In this document: positions 8,047 to 16,418 of the stretch, piece by piece
How the letters are laid out: every line of letters begins with the position of its first letter
How positions within the stretch are numbered: position 1 is the first letter of the stretch
Assembly (NCBI RefSeq): GCF_001039005.1
Contig: NZ_LDWR01000066.1
Span: 1 to 64,000 of the forward strand
Length of the DNA stretch: 64,000 nt
Source: Burkholderia cepacia
GTDB lineage: Bacteria > Pseudomonadota > Gammaproteobacteria > Burkholderiales > Burkholderiaceae
Direction: 5' to 3'
Program-made: the position numbers and the translations under genes
Notes under the pieces: generated by a model
The model's database searches: none
What the model saw: only the letters and a program-made list of their open reading frames with translations
What the model was told of the DNA's origin: nothing

Positions 8047-9732
8047 TCAGCGCTCGTGCCGCTTCTTGCTCAGCTCGATCGTTTCGAACAGCTCGTAATC
8101 CGCGGTCGGGTGCTGGTCGGCGCCCGGCGCATGGTAGTAGCGCATCGTGATCGTCGTGTGCCCGCCCGGCTTGCCCGGGTCGTGGTCGAACACGGCGATC
8201 CCGTACCCGGTGCCCGTATCGCGGCGCGCGGACCAGATCGCATCCTCGAGCGCATCGGCCGGCTGGCGCACGAACGTGTTCGGCGCCGTACCCGGCACCG
8301 GCCGGTTCGGTTTCGTGAACACCTTGGCCCGTGCAAAGCCGGTTGCCGGATTCTCGCCGTACACGTCGAGCGGCGCGCTGGTGCCGCCGCCGCCGAGGAT
8401 CAGGTGGATCGTGCCGTGGCTCGTGTCGAACTTCGTCCGGTCCGGGTCGTTCGATCCGACCGGACGCGGCTGCAGCGTCTCGACCACTTCGCCGGTCGAC
8501 GCGTCGACGCCCGCGCGGTGATTGCAGCCGCGCACCGGGTAGCTGCGCTCGTAGTCGTGATCGTGGCCGCACAGCACGAGGTCGACGCCGTAGCGGTCGA
8601 ACAGCGGCAGCCATGCCTCGCGGATGCCTTTGTCGGAACCGTTGCCCGTCTTCGACGAACTGAGCGCGTCCTGGTGCATCTGCACGACGATCCAGTCGAT
8701 GTCGTCGTCATGTGCAGCATGACGCAGCGTGTGTTCGAGCCAGCGCGTCTGCTCGCCATTGCTGTAACCGCGCACGTAGAACGACGTGCCCGGTTCGATC
8801 GGCGGGCGGCCCGTGCTCGCGGCCGGCACGAGCGGGGCGGGGCCGCCGACGAACGCGGCGGCGTCCTGGTACACGACGTCATCGGCGTCGAGCGACACGA
8901 ACAGCACCGAGCTCACGCGGAAGCTGTACCAGCGGCCCGGAAAGCGCGTGCCGTTTTCCGGCAGCGTATAGCGCGCGAGATACGAGTCGAGGCCCTGCGG
9001 GCCGTTGTTGAACTCGATCTCGTGATTGCCGGGGCACGGCATCCACGGGCGATTCGCGGCCGACGTCTGGTTGTTGTTGCCGAAGTCGCGCCACACCTCG
9101 GGCTGGTGCGCGGGGTTCAGGTTCGCGTAGCAGAGGTCGCCGTTCAGCAAGTGGAACAGCGGCTGGAACTGCTCGACGGCCTGCACCGCGAAGCGGCTTT
9201 GCGGCGACGACAGCACCCACGCGCCGTTCGGCGTTGCGAGATCGCCGTAGCTCGTGAAGCGGAACGGCGCGCGGCCGCGCGGCGCGGTCGAGATATTCGC
9301 GGAGAACGGCTGCGCGGCATTGCTGTCGTTGTCGGCCGTGATCTCGTAGCGGTAGTGCGTATTCGGCTTCAGCCCGTGCACGCGCGCGTGGTAGGCGAAC
9401 ACGGTCTCGCCGTTCAGGCCGTCCGTGTACAGGCGCTGGACGCCGTGCACGGTGCGCGGCGGCTCGCCGTCGGCGACGATGCGCGCGCGCGGATTGACGG
9501 CCGGCGCGAGCGATGCCCACGAGATCACGACCTCGGACGTGGGGTCGTTGCCCCATGTCAGGTGGACCTGTTCGGGCGTGCCGTCCGGATTCGACGCGGC
9601 GGCCCTGGCAGCTGCGAGGCCGCCCGCGGCGGTGGCGAGGCCGGACACGCCGGCGAGTTTCAGGAAGCCGCGACGTGACACGGACGCGGCCGGCTCGTTC
9701 GGCTGGGCGGGGAGATTGTCCTGGTTCGACAT
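8047..9732 (-). CDS. Tat-exported purple acid phosphatase-type metallophosphoesterase
   Basis: 561 residues. The N-terminus carries a twin-arginine signal, SRRGFLKL at 19-26, followed by an Ala-rich hydrophobic stretch. An N-terminal fibronectin-like domain (VHLTWGNDPTSEVVISWAS) precedes the metallophosphoesterase motifs in the correct order: YGDLAT, NGDLCY, GNHE, VQMH and GHDHDYER. Purple acid phosphatases hydrolyse phosphate esters at a dinuclear metal site outside the cytoplasm. The ATG at 9732 is chosen because it places the Tat motif near the N-terminus, though its ribosome binding site is weak. Confidence 0.9.
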   Translation of the reverse strand: MSNQDNLPAQPNEPAASVSRRGFLKLAGVSGLATAAGGLAAARAAASNPDGTPEQVHLTWGNDPTSEVVISWASLAPAVNPRARIVADGEPPRTVHGVQRLYTDGLNGETVFAYHARVHGLKPNTHYRYEITADNDSNAAQPFSANISTAPRGRAPFRFTSYGDLATPNGAWVLSSPQSRFAVQAVEQFQPLFHLLNGDLCYANLNPAHQPEVWRDFGNNNQTSAANRPWMPCPGNHEIEFNNGPQGLDSYLARYTLPENGTRFPGRWYSFRVSSVLFVSLDADDVVYQDAAAFVGGPAPLVPAASTGRPPIEPGTSFYVRGYSNGEQTRWLEHTLRHAAHDDDIDWIVVQMHQDALSSSKTGNGSDKGIREAWLPLFDRYGVDLVLCGHDHDYERSYPVRGCNHRAGVDASTGEVVETLQPRPVGSNDPDRTKFDTSHGTIHLILGGGGTSAPLDVYGENPATGFARAKVFTKPNRPVPGTAPNTFVRQPADALEDAIWSARRDTGTGYGIAVFDHDPGKPGGHTTITMRYYHAPGADQHPTADYELFETIELSKKRHER

Positions 9733-10048
9733 GGTCGTAATTTTCGTTGATGAGGACGCGAGATGTGGAACCGCCAGGTCGTGCGAAAGCGCGAGCACGG
9801 CCGGGGCGTGGGCCGGAAGCGAGCGGGATCCCGGTGTCACGCATTGTCGAAGGGCAGTTTTGCCGGGTTGTGACAGCACGGCAACCCGGCGGGAGTGTGC
9901 GCTGGCGCGTCACGATATCCAGCCCGCTCCGACGCGCATCCGGTCCGGCCGAATTTTTTTGCCGATACCGCGACGGATTTTTTTCGCCCGCGCCGTTTAA
10001 CGCATGAACGGCCGCTTCCGGCCGATGCCCGTTACTTCGGAGTCTTTC
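9733..10048. promoter_or_regulatory. Divergent intergenic region upstream of the phosphatase and the ECF module
   Basis: No gene is supported here. A perfect 9-base inverted repeat, GCCGGGTTG (9862-9870) with CAACCCGGC (9882-9890), lies in the probable leader or promoter region of the phosphatase. On the plus strand the ECF-type promoter box at 9958-10002 lies before the small repeat-protein gene. A CTGTCAC element on the minus strand resembles half a Pho box, but no correctly spaced partner was found. Confidence 0.4.
9958..10002 (+). promoter_or_regulatory. Candidate ECF sigma promoter, copy A
   Basis: TTTGCC-N4-CCGCGACGGATTT-N14-GTTTAACG. The same blocks with identical spacing recur at 13327-13371. 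GCGACGG followed about 17 bases later by CGTT has the layout of ECF-sigma promoters. It ends 46 bases before the GHW-repeat gene that opens the sigma-factor cluster, which suggests autoregulation. The match is seen; recognition by this sigma factor is inferred. Confidence 0.6.
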
Positions 10049-10348
10049 ATGAAACTTTCTGTTCCATTGCGGTTTGCCGCGGCATGCGTGGCCGCGCTGG
10101 CGGCGTCCGCGACATTCGCGCAGGCCGTCATCGTCGCGCCTTACGCGCCGCCGGCGCCGCGTGTCGAAGTGATGCCGGCGCCGCGCGCGGGCTACGTGTG
10201 GGATCAGGGCCACTGGCACTGGCAGCAGGGCCGCTACGTCTGGATTCCGGGGCACTGGCAAGTGGTGCGCGTCGGGTACCACTGGGTGCCCGGGCACTGG
10301 GCCGCGCGCGGCCCGGCCTGGCGCTGGGTGCCGGGCCACTGGGCCTGA
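10049..10348 (+). CDS. Exported GHW-repeat protein (YXWXXGHW type)
   Basis: 99 residues. A cleavable signal peptide (about 1-25, ending ATFAQA) precedes four copies of a W/Y-x-W-x-x-GHW unit. The GHW triplets fall at 54-56, 68-70, 82-84 and 96-98, exactly 14 residues apart. The ATG at 10049 is chosen because GGAG lies 6 bases upstream and the signal peptide starts there. Related YXWXXGHW or BcpO-like proteins are common in proteobacteria and of unknown role. The gene opens the sigma-factor cluster and follows promoter copy A. Confidence 0.8.
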   Translation: MKLSVPLRFAAACVAALAASATFAQAVIVAPYAPPAPRVEVMPAPRAGYVWDQGHWHWQQGRYVWIPGHWQVVRVGYHWVPGHWAARGPAWRWVPGHWA

Positions 10349-10418
10349 CGTGTACGCCGTCGCGCGGCACGCGGTGCCGGCGCGGCGGATCCTTCACGCA
10401 ACGTCATGAGTCGAAGCC

Positions 10419-10532
10419 ATGCCTTTTCGAACCATCGTGATACTGGCGGCCGCAGCCATCGTGCTGGCCGGCTGCGTCGTGGTGCCGGCGCGTCCGGCGT
10501 ATTACCGGCCCGCGCCGGTCGTCGTATATTGA
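10419..10532 (+). CDS. 37-residue lipoprotein
   Basis: MPFRTIVILAAAAIVLAGC is a complete lipoprotein signal with an LAGC lipobox (Cys19). The mature peptide is only about 19 residues, rich in Pro, Tyr and Val, and ends at a TGA at 10530-10532. It lies 70 bases after the GHW-repeat gene. No function is known. Such minimal lipoproteins often sit in envelope-stress operons, which fits the sigma factor downstream. Confidence 0.7.
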   Translation: MPFRTIVILAAAAIVLAGCVVVPARPAYYRPAPVVVY

Positions 10533-10713
10533 GCACGCCGGCCGCCGGTCGCGCGGCCGGCCGACAGGATCGAGATGCCGCTCGAACCGGATGTCGATGA
10601 AACGGACATGGCCGACGCCGTGTGCGAGGCCGGGCGCGAAACGCGCGGCGTCGCCGAACAGTCGGCGTGGCGCCGTCCGGTGATGGCCCGACGCATGCAA
10701 GGAGAGCACGACG

Positions 10714-10794
10714 ATGAGCTTCAGCCGGGCGGCGGGCACACCTGCCGGCACATGGCGGCGCACGCGCGCCGCGCTGCGGAGCAGGCTGCGTTGA
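10714..10794 (+). CDS. Possible 26-residue leader ORF coupled to the sigma factor
   Basis: AAGGAG at 10699-10704 is followed by an ATG at 10714, a frame of 26 mostly basic residues, and a TGA at 10792-10794. That stop overlaps the TTG at 10791 that best starts the sigma factor (TTGA). The arrangement suggests translational coupling. It could also mean that the reading frame was changed by a frameshift near the original sigma-factor start. Confidence 0.35.
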   Translation: MSFSRAAGTPAGTWRRTRAALRSRLR

Positions 10795-11360
10795 GCGATC
10801 GCGGCGACCGCGATCCGGACGCGGAACTCGTCGCGCGCGTCGGCGCGCGCGATTCGTCGGCGGTGCGCGTGCTCGTCGCGCGCAAGCTGCCGCGGCTGCT
10901 CGCATTGGCGACGCGCATGCTCGGCGACCGGAACGAAGCCGAGGACGTCGCGCAGGAGACGTTCTTGCGAATCTGGAACCAGGCGCCGCGCTGGCGCGAA
11001 GGCGAGGCGCGCTTCGATACGTGGCTGCATCGTGTCGTGCTGAACCTGTGCTACGACCGGTTGCGCGGCCGGCGCGAGGAGCCCGTCGATACGATGCCCG
11101 ACGTGCCGGACCCGCAACCGGAGCCGGCCGCGCATGCGGAACTGCGTTCGCGCGATGCGCGCGTGCGCCAGGCGCTCGCCGCGTTGCCGTCCCGGCAGCG
11201 GGAAGCGCTCGTGCTCCAGTACTATCAGGAAATGTCGAATGTGGAAGCGGCCAACCTGATGGGCATCACCGTCGATGCGCTGGAAAGCCTGCTTGCGCGC
11301 GCGAGGCGCAACCTGCGCGCGCAGCTGGCCGGCGACACACCTAGCGAGGACAAGCGATGA
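10791..11360 (+). CDS. ECF-family RNA polymerase sigma factor
   Basis: About 189 residues from the TTG at 10791. Sigma region 2 is clear (PRLLALATRMLGDRNEAEDVAQETFLRIW, then WLHRVVLNLCYDRLR). Region 4 has LPSRQREALVLQYYQEMSNVEAANLMGITVDALESLLARARRNLR. The frame is open further upstream, but those residues are unlike an ECF N-terminus, so the TTG that abuts a short upstream ORF is preferred; the exact start is uncertain. It overlaps the next gene by 4 bases, as sigma and anti-sigma pairs often do. The extracellular signal is unknown. Confidence 0.9.
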   Translation: MSDRGDRDPDAELVARVGARDSSAVRVLVARKLPRLLALATRMLGDRNEAEDVAQETFLRIWNQAPRWREGEARFDTWLHRVVLNLCYDRLRGRREEPVDTMPDVPDPQPEPAAHAELRSRDARVRQALAALPSRQREALVLQYYQEMSNVEAANLMGITVDALESLLARARRNLRAQLAGDTPSEDKR

Positions 11361-11776
11361 CACCCGAACGATTTCGTACCATCGTCGCCGCATACGGCTC
11401 GGACGCGCGGCGCTGGCCGAGCGGCGAGCGCGCGGCCGCCGAGGCATGGGCGCACGCGAACCCGCGCGAAGCGCTGCTGGCACTGGACGATGCCGCCGAC
11501 CTCGACGCATGGCTCTCGAACGACATGATCGCACCGCCCGCGCCGGCGCTCGTCGAGCGCATCGTCGCGTCGGCGCCCGCGCCGCAACGCGCGCGTCGGC
11601 GCGGCACCGTGTGGTGGTCGGGCGCGGCGTTCGCGGGCGTCGGCCTGGCCGGCGCATTGGCGGGCGCGGTGGCCGTGTCGATGCTGATGCTCGGCAGCGT
11701 GCCGCAATCGCTGCATGAACCGGGTTATCTGACGACGACCTTCGGCGGCCCGAGCGTCGATTGGAGCGACGAATGA
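11357..11776 (+). CDS. Probable membrane anti-sigma factor
   Basis: 139 residues. An acidic cytoplasmic N-terminal part (about 1-80) precedes one membrane span (about 84-112, WWSGAAFAGVGLAGALAGAVAVSMLML) and a short periplasmic tail. It overlaps the sigma gene by 4 bases and the next gene by 4 bases, the usual position of anti-sigma factors. No classical zinc-binding HxxxCxxC motif is present, so the role rests on position and topology. Confidence 0.7.
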   Translation: MTPERFRTIVAAYGSDARRWPSGERAAAEAWAHANPREALLALDDAADLDAWLSNDMIAPPAPALVERIVASAPAPQRARRRGTVWWSGAAFAGVGLAGALAGAVAVSMLMLGSVPQSLHEPGYLTTTFGGPSVDWSDE

Positions 11777-12276
11777 GTGAACGCAGCTGGAAATTCATCC
11801 TCGTCGGCTCGGTCGTGCTGAACGTGTTCATGCTCGGCGCGATCGGCGGCGGCGCGTATCAGTGGTTCTCGACGCATCGCGACCTGCACGCGGAGGGTGC
11901 GCCCGCGCAACGTACCGCGTTGCGTTTCGCGGCGGACGAATTGCCCGATGCGCGGCAGCGTGAGTTCGCCGCCGCGCTGAAGGCGGCGCGCAAGGACGGC
12001 CGCGATTTCGCGCGGGAAGGGCGCGACGGCCGGATCACCGTGCTGGACCTGCTCGCCGCCCCGCAACTCGATCGCGCGGCGATCGACGCCGCGCTCGACC
12101 GCACGCGCGCGGCCGACACCGCGCTGCGGGCGCAGGTCGAGCGCAGCGTCGTCGATTTCGCGGCGACGCTGACGCCCGAGGAGCGCGTGAAGTTCGTCGA
12201 CGGGTTGCAGCGCAGCGGCAACTGGCGTTTGCCGCCGAAGCTGCAGAAGAAACCGGACGCGCCGGCGAGCCAGTAA
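11773..12276 (+). CDS. Periplasmic sensor protein of the CnrX/Spy-like class
   Basis: 167 residues. A single N-terminal membrane anchor (about 9-30) is followed by a helical periplasmic domain rich in Arg and Ala (LPDARQREFAAALKAARKDGRDF, then LTPEERVKFVDGLQR). This layout matches the periplasmic heavy-metal sensor family (CnrX, ZraP, Spy). In cnrYXH-type systems such a protein releases the sigma factor when a signal binds, so the three overlapping genes 10791-12276 probably form a complete sensing unit. The ATG at 11773 is within ATGA at the previous stop. The signal, metal or otherwise, is unknown. Confidence 0.75.
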   Translation: MSERSWKFILVGSVVLNVFMLGAIGGGAYQWFSTHRDLHAEGAPAQRTALRFAADELPDARQREFAAALKAARKDGRDFAREGRDGRITVLDLLAAPQLDRAAIDAALDRTRAADTALRAQVERSVVDFAATLTPEERVKFVDGLQRSGNWRLPPKLQKKPDAPASQ

Positions 12277-12397
12277 GAGACTGTTTCGAAAAGCGATCCG
12301 CTTGCCGCCTTGCAGGAGATCGGACAGAATCGCGACGATCAAACCGGCTCGGACGTCCGTTTCGCCCAGCGCGGCGGATTCGCATATTGGCGCTCAT

Positions 12398-13156
12398 ATG
12401 CCTCCTCTTGTCGAAGCAATCCTTGACTGGGTCACGGTATCGCTAGCCGCACTCGGTCTGCTCTGCATGATGATCTGGCCGATGACACCGGACCGGTGGG
12501 TGTTCGAGGCCGGCTATGCATGCGTTCCCGACGGTCGAAGCCTGATCCTGTCTCCGCGGCGCATGCGCTTCGGGCACTTCGTCTGGTGGTCGTTCGGCTT
12601 CGGTCTGGGCGCCATGGGGCTGGCCTGCGTGATCGGCGTACCCGCGTTGGCCGGGACCCTGACCGGAAACGCATCGCATGCATGGTACGAATGGCTCGGC
12701 CTCGGCGTCACCGGTGTGCTCATGATCGGTCTGGGTGTTCTGTTGATCTGGATCGGCCGCAAGCTGATGCGCGCGCGCTGGTTCGCCGGCCCGCTGCGTG
12801 AAACCCGCTTCTGCTGGCGCGACGAAGAGCGCTGGATCGATATCAGCACCACACGCCTGCTACGCAAGCCGGTGCTGAATACGTACGCGTGTCGCGATCT
12901 GGATCGCCTGCTGGTTGGCGGTCGACGAAGTTTCGACGGCGCGGTCGTGGGCGGCTCGCTGGTGACGATCCGGCGCGATCTGGTGCAACTCGTGCTCGTT
13001 TTTCGCAACCGTCGGCCGATCGATCTGATGGGCCGGATCGATGATGGTGATGAAGCGCGCCGCATGGCCAACATGATCGGCGTCTGGTGCGGCATCGACG
13101 TGCAGCGGGTCGACGGCTTGCCGGACGTGACGCCGTTCAACTTCGACCGGATCTGA
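12398..13156 (+). CDS. Hypothetical membrane protein with three N-terminal spans
   Basis: 252 residues. Hydrophobic segments lie at about 11-29, 61-85 and 99-121, and a soluble C-terminal domain of about 120 residues follows, with DLDRLLVGGRRSFDGAVVGGSLVTIRRDLVQLVLVFRNRRPIDLMG. The start at 12398 was chosen because the first span then starts at residue 11. I do not recognise the family. It lies between the sensor operon and the second ECF-type promoter, but 121 bases separate it from the sensor gene. Confidence 0.65.
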   Translation: MPPLVEAILDWVTVSLAALGLLCMMIWPMTPDRWVFEAGYACVPDGRSLILSPRRMRFGHFVWWSFGFGLGAMGLACVIGVPALAGTLTGNASHAWYEWLGLGVTGVLMIGLGVLLIWIGRKLMRARWFAGPLRETRFCWRDEERWIDISTTRLLRKPVLNTYACRDLDRLLVGGRRSFDGAVVGGSLVTIRRDLVQLVLVFRNRRPIDLMGRIDDGDEARRMANMIGVWCGIDVQRVDGLPDVTPFNFDRI

Positions 13157-13326
13157 CCTTACCTGCCGTTGACGGTGCGCGCCATGGGGGCCCGTTGATT
13201 GCCATGCGTCATGCAGATGTAGGCCGATCCAGGCGCGGCCGCCCAATTCCTGATTGACTTGCGTCGTTGTCGCACATCGCCTCCGCCGACTCTCCCGTTC
13301 CTCGCTTTCCCGATCCCCCAAAAATA

Positions 13327-13371
13327 TTTGCCATCCCCGCGACGGATTTCCCGGTGCCCCCGCGTTAAACG
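13327..13371 (+). promoter_or_regulatory. Candidate ECF sigma promoter, copy B
   Basis: TTTGCC-N4-CCGCGACGGATTT-N14-GTTAAACG, differing from copy A at 9958 in one base of the conserved blocks and equal in all spacings. It ends 27 bases before the DUF1800 start. This links the DUF1800/DUF1501 operon to the ECF module. Confidence 0.6.
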
Positions 13372-13398
13372 TGGGTACGCACCGCAAGAGAGCCCGTC

Positions 13399-14793
13399 AT
13401 GGACCACCCGAACGACATCACGCCGGCCGCCATCGCGCTGAACCGCTTCGGTCTCGGCGCGCGGGCCGACGAAGCACCGCCTGCCGACCCGAAGGCGGCG
13501 CTGGTCGCGCAATTCGACCGTTACGACGCGCGGCCCGCCGCGTGGGCCGGCGAGCCCGACGCGGTGGCGCTCGCGACACGCTTCGCGAACGCGCGCAACG
13601 CGATGACGGGCGACGACGCGGCCGCGAAACGCGCGACCGCGCAATCGATCCGCCGCGACGGCTACGACGCGTATCGCAGCGCGGTCGCCGCGCGACTGAA
13701 CAGCGCTCTGAACACGCCCGCGCCGTTCGTCGAGCATCTCGTGCATTTCTGGGCGAACCATTTCGCGGTATCGGTCGACAAGGGGCAGGTCGCCGCGTAC
13801 GCGGGCGCATTCGAACGCGACGCGATCCGCCCGCACGTGCTCGGCCGCTTCGAGGACATGCTCGTCGCCGTCGAACAGCATCCCGCGATGCAGATCTTCC
13901 TCGACCAGGCGCGCTCGGTCGGCCCCGACAGCCCGGCCGCGATGCGCGCGCAAGCGCGCAATCCTTCCGCGAAGCGCGGGCTCAACGAGAACCTCGCACG
14001 CGAAATCATGGAGCTGCACACGCTCGGCGTGCGCACGGGCTACACGCAAGCCGACGTGACGGAATTCGCGCGTGCGCTGACCGGCTGGAGCATCGCCGGC
14101 GGGAACGGGCCGCAGCCGGGCGATGCCGCGCCCGGCGCGTTCGTGTTCCGCCCGAAGCTGCACGAGCCGGGCACGCGCACGGTGATGGGGCGCACCTACG
14201 ACCAGCCGGGCGAAGCGCAGGCGCGCGCGATCCTGCACGACCTCGCGCATTCGCAGGCAACGGGCCGGCACATCGCATTCCAGCTGGCCCGTCATTTCGT
14301 CGCCGACAATCCGCCACCGGCGCTGACCGACCGGCTCGCCCGCGCGTTCGATGCGAGCGGCGGCGACCTGCCGACCGTCTATCGCGCGCTCGTCGATGCG
14401 CCGGAAGCATGGGCGCCGGTCAACCGCAAGTTCAAGACGCCGTGGGAGTGGGCCGTGTCGTCGCTGCGCGGGCTTGGCTGGCGCGACACCGGCGAGTTGA
14501 AGGCCGCGCCGCTGCTCACGCAGCTCGGCCAGCCGGTGTGGCGGCCGGGCTCGCCGGCCGGCTATGACGACGTCGCCGCGAGCTGGGCCGCACCTGACGC
14601 GCTCGTGCGCCGCGTCGAGATCGCGCAGCGCCTGGCCGCACGTACCGGCGACCGGCTCGATCCGCGCACGCTCGGCAACACGCTGCTGGCCGGTTCGATG
14701 AGCGCGCCCACCGCGACCGCGTTGTCGCGCGCCGAAAGCGCCACTACGTCGCTCGCGCTGCTGCTCGTATCGCCCGATTTCCAACGGAGATGA
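13399..14793 (+). CDS. DUF1800 family protein
   Basis: 464 residues. The family's landmarks are present: an N-terminal AIALNRFGLGAR, the middle VHFWANHFAVSVDK, and ENLAREIMELHTLGV followed by YTQADVTEFARALTGW. No signal peptide is visible, which is common in these proteins. DUF1800 genes nearly always pair with a DUF1501 gene, as here, where the stop overlaps the next start by 4 bases. The biochemical role is unknown; an extracytoplasmic role is suspected from the exported partner. Confidence 0.88.
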   Translation: MDHPNDITPAAIALNRFGLGARADEAPPADPKAALVAQFDRYDARPAAWAGEPDAVALATRFANARNAMTGDDAAAKRATAQSIRRDGYDAYRSAVAARLNSALNTPAPFVEHLVHFWANHFAVSVDKGQVAAYAGAFERDAIRPHVLGRFEDMLVAVEQHPAMQIFLDQARSVGPDSPAAMRAQARNPSAKRGLNENLAREIMELHTLGVRTGYTQADVTEFARALTGWSIAGGNGPQPGDAAPGAFVFRPKLHEPGTRTVMGRTYDQPGEAQARAILHDLAHSQATGRHIAFQLARHFVADNPPPALTDRLARAFDASGGDLPTVYRALVDAPEAWAPVNRKFKTPWEWAVSSLRGLGWRDTGELKAAPLLTQLGQPVWRPGSPAGYDDVAASWAAPDALVRRVEIAQRLAARTGDRLDPRTLGNTLLAGSMSAPTATALSRAESATTSLALLLVSPDFQRR

Positions 14794-15953
14794 ACATGGC
14801 ACTGTCCCGCCGACAATTCCTCAGCGTCGCCGCCGCCGGCGCAGGCGCGATCCTCGTCGCGCCGCGGATCGTGTTCGCGAACGTCGCGACCGACCGGCGC
14901 TTCGTGTTCGTGATCCAGCGCGGCGCAGCTGACGGCCTGAACATCGTCGTCCCGTATGCGGAACCGGCGTATGCGTCGCTGCGCGGTGCACTCGCGATCG
15001 ATACGTCGGCCGCGACGCGGCTCGACGGCACGTTCGCGCTGCATCCGTCGCTCGCGCAGACCGCGCAGTTGTACCGCGACGGGCAGGCGCTGTTCGTCCA
15101 CGCGATCGCGTCGCCGTATCGCGACCGTTCGCATTTCGACGGCCAGAACGTGCTCGAGACGGGCGGCCGCGCGCCATACCAGGTGAAGGACGGCTGGCTG
15201 AACCGGCTCGCCGCGCTGCTGCCGGCGACGCGCGAAAGCGCGATCGCGTTCGCGCCGACCGTGCCGCTCGCGTTGCGCGGCACCGTGCAGGCCGCGTCGT
15301 ATGCGCCGTCCGGTTTGCCGGCCGCACCGGACGACCTGCTCGCGCGCGTGTCGGCGCTCTACGAGGCCGACACGCAGCTCGGCCCGCTGTGGCAGTCGGC
15401 GATGGACGCACGCGGCCTCGCCGGCGATGCGCACGCGCGGCAGGATCCGGCGGGCGTCGGCAAGCTCGCGGCGACCTTCCTCGCGCGCGACGACGGCCCG
15501 CGGATCGCGATGATCGAGACGGGCGGCTGGGACACGCACAGCGCGCAGAACGCGCGCCTCGCGAATCAGTTGAAAGCGCTCGACACCATGCTCGCCGCGC
15601 TGCGCGACGGCCTCGGCCCCGCGTGGCAGCACACCACGGTGCTGGTTGCGACCGAGTTCGGCCGCACGGCCGCGGTGAACGGCACGGGCGGCACCGATCA
15701 CGGGCAGGCGTCGGTCGCGATGCTCGCTGGCGGCGCGGTCGCGGGCGGTCGTGTGATCGCCGACTGGCCGGGGCTGCGGCCCGGCGACCTGTACGAAGGG
15801 CGCGACCTGAAACCGACCGCGTCGCTCGATGCGCTGATCTCGGGGGCGGCCGCCGAAAGCCTGCGGCTCGATCCCCGCCGCACCGCGTCCGCGCTGTTCG
15901 CGGAAAGCGGCGAGACGCGGCCGATGACCGGCCTGATCCGCGGGGTTGCGTGA
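14790..15953 (+). CDS. Tat-exported DUF1501 family protein
   Basis: 387 residues. The N-terminus has a twin-arginine signal, SRRQFLSVAAAGAGAILVAPRIVFA. The sulfatase-like DUF1501 core is seen in RRFVFVIQRGAADGLNIVVP, IAMIETGGWDTHSAQN, VLVATEFGRTAAVNGTGGTDHGQASVAMLAGG and the C-terminal TASALFAE. It pairs with the DUF1800 gene upstream. A second ATG at 14796 is possible. The function is unknown; the fold belongs to the alkaline phosphatase/sulfatase superfamily. Confidence 0.9.
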   Translation: MNMALSRRQFLSVAAAGAGAILVAPRIVFANVATDRRFVFVIQRGAADGLNIVVPYAEPAYASLRGALAIDTSAATRLDGTFALHPSLAQTAQLYRDGQALFVHAIASPYRDRSHFDGQNVLETGGRAPYQVKDGWLNRLAALLPATRESAIAFAPTVPLALRGTVQAASYAPSGLPAAPDDLLARVSALYEADTQLGPLWQSAMDARGLAGDAHARQDPAGVGKLAATFLARDDGPRIAMIETGGWDTHSAQNARLANQLKALDTMLAALRDGLGPAWQHTTVLVATEFGRTAAVNGTGGTDHGQASVAMLAGGAVAGGRVIADWPGLRPGDLYEGRDLKPTASLDALISGAAAESLRLDPRRTASALFAESGETRPMTGLIRGVA

Positions 15954-16011
15954 CGCGGCGCGTTGCCGCGTTCGTCCCCGTCGACCGATGACACAACAGG
16001 GAGAATCGAAG

Positions 16012-16230
16012 ATGAAGCTCCGATCCGTTTCGCTTGCCGTGCTGGTGAGCGTGAGTGCCGCGCTGATGTCCGCATGCGTGGTCGAACCCGTGCGGCCACC
16101 GCAGCCGGCGCCCGTCGCCGAGGTGCCGCCGCCACCGCCGGCACCGGGTTATCGCTGGGCAAAGGGGCATTACCGCTGGGCCGGCAATCACTGGGCATGG
16201 GTGCCCGGGCACTGGGTGGCCGTGTACTGA
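16012..16230 (+). CDS. GHW-repeat lipoprotein
   Basis: 72 residues. A lipoprotein signal ends in LMSAC (Cys22), then comes a Pro-rich spacer (about 26-45) and two GHW-type units (GYRWAKGHYRW and NHWAWVPGHW) whose GH pairs lie 14 residues apart, the same period as in the protein at 10049. GGGAGA precedes the ATG. It follows DUF1501 by 58 bases, so the second ECF-linked unit contains its own repeat protein. Confidence 0.78.
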   Translation: MKLRSVSLAVLVSVSAALMSACVVEPVRPPQPAPVAEVPPPPPAPGYRWAKGHYRWAGNHWAWVPGHWVAVY

Positions 16231-16418
16231 TCGGGCGTGACGTGCCGCGTGCCGCGTGCCGTGCGGCGCGGGTGCCGGGAAGCAGGGCGGCGTATTGAAC
16301 CGCGATGCGCATTGGCCTAAGCTTCCGAATCCCGGCGACGGGCATTCGACGGCGGGCATTCCCGTTCGTCCATCACGGCGAGCCGATGCGCGGCCGCCGT
16401 TTTTTCTACGGCACCCAC

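Noticed and set aside
9862..9890. A Pho box controlling the phosphatase
   Set aside because: Only one CTGTCAC element is seen; the required second repeat at 4-base spacing is absent.
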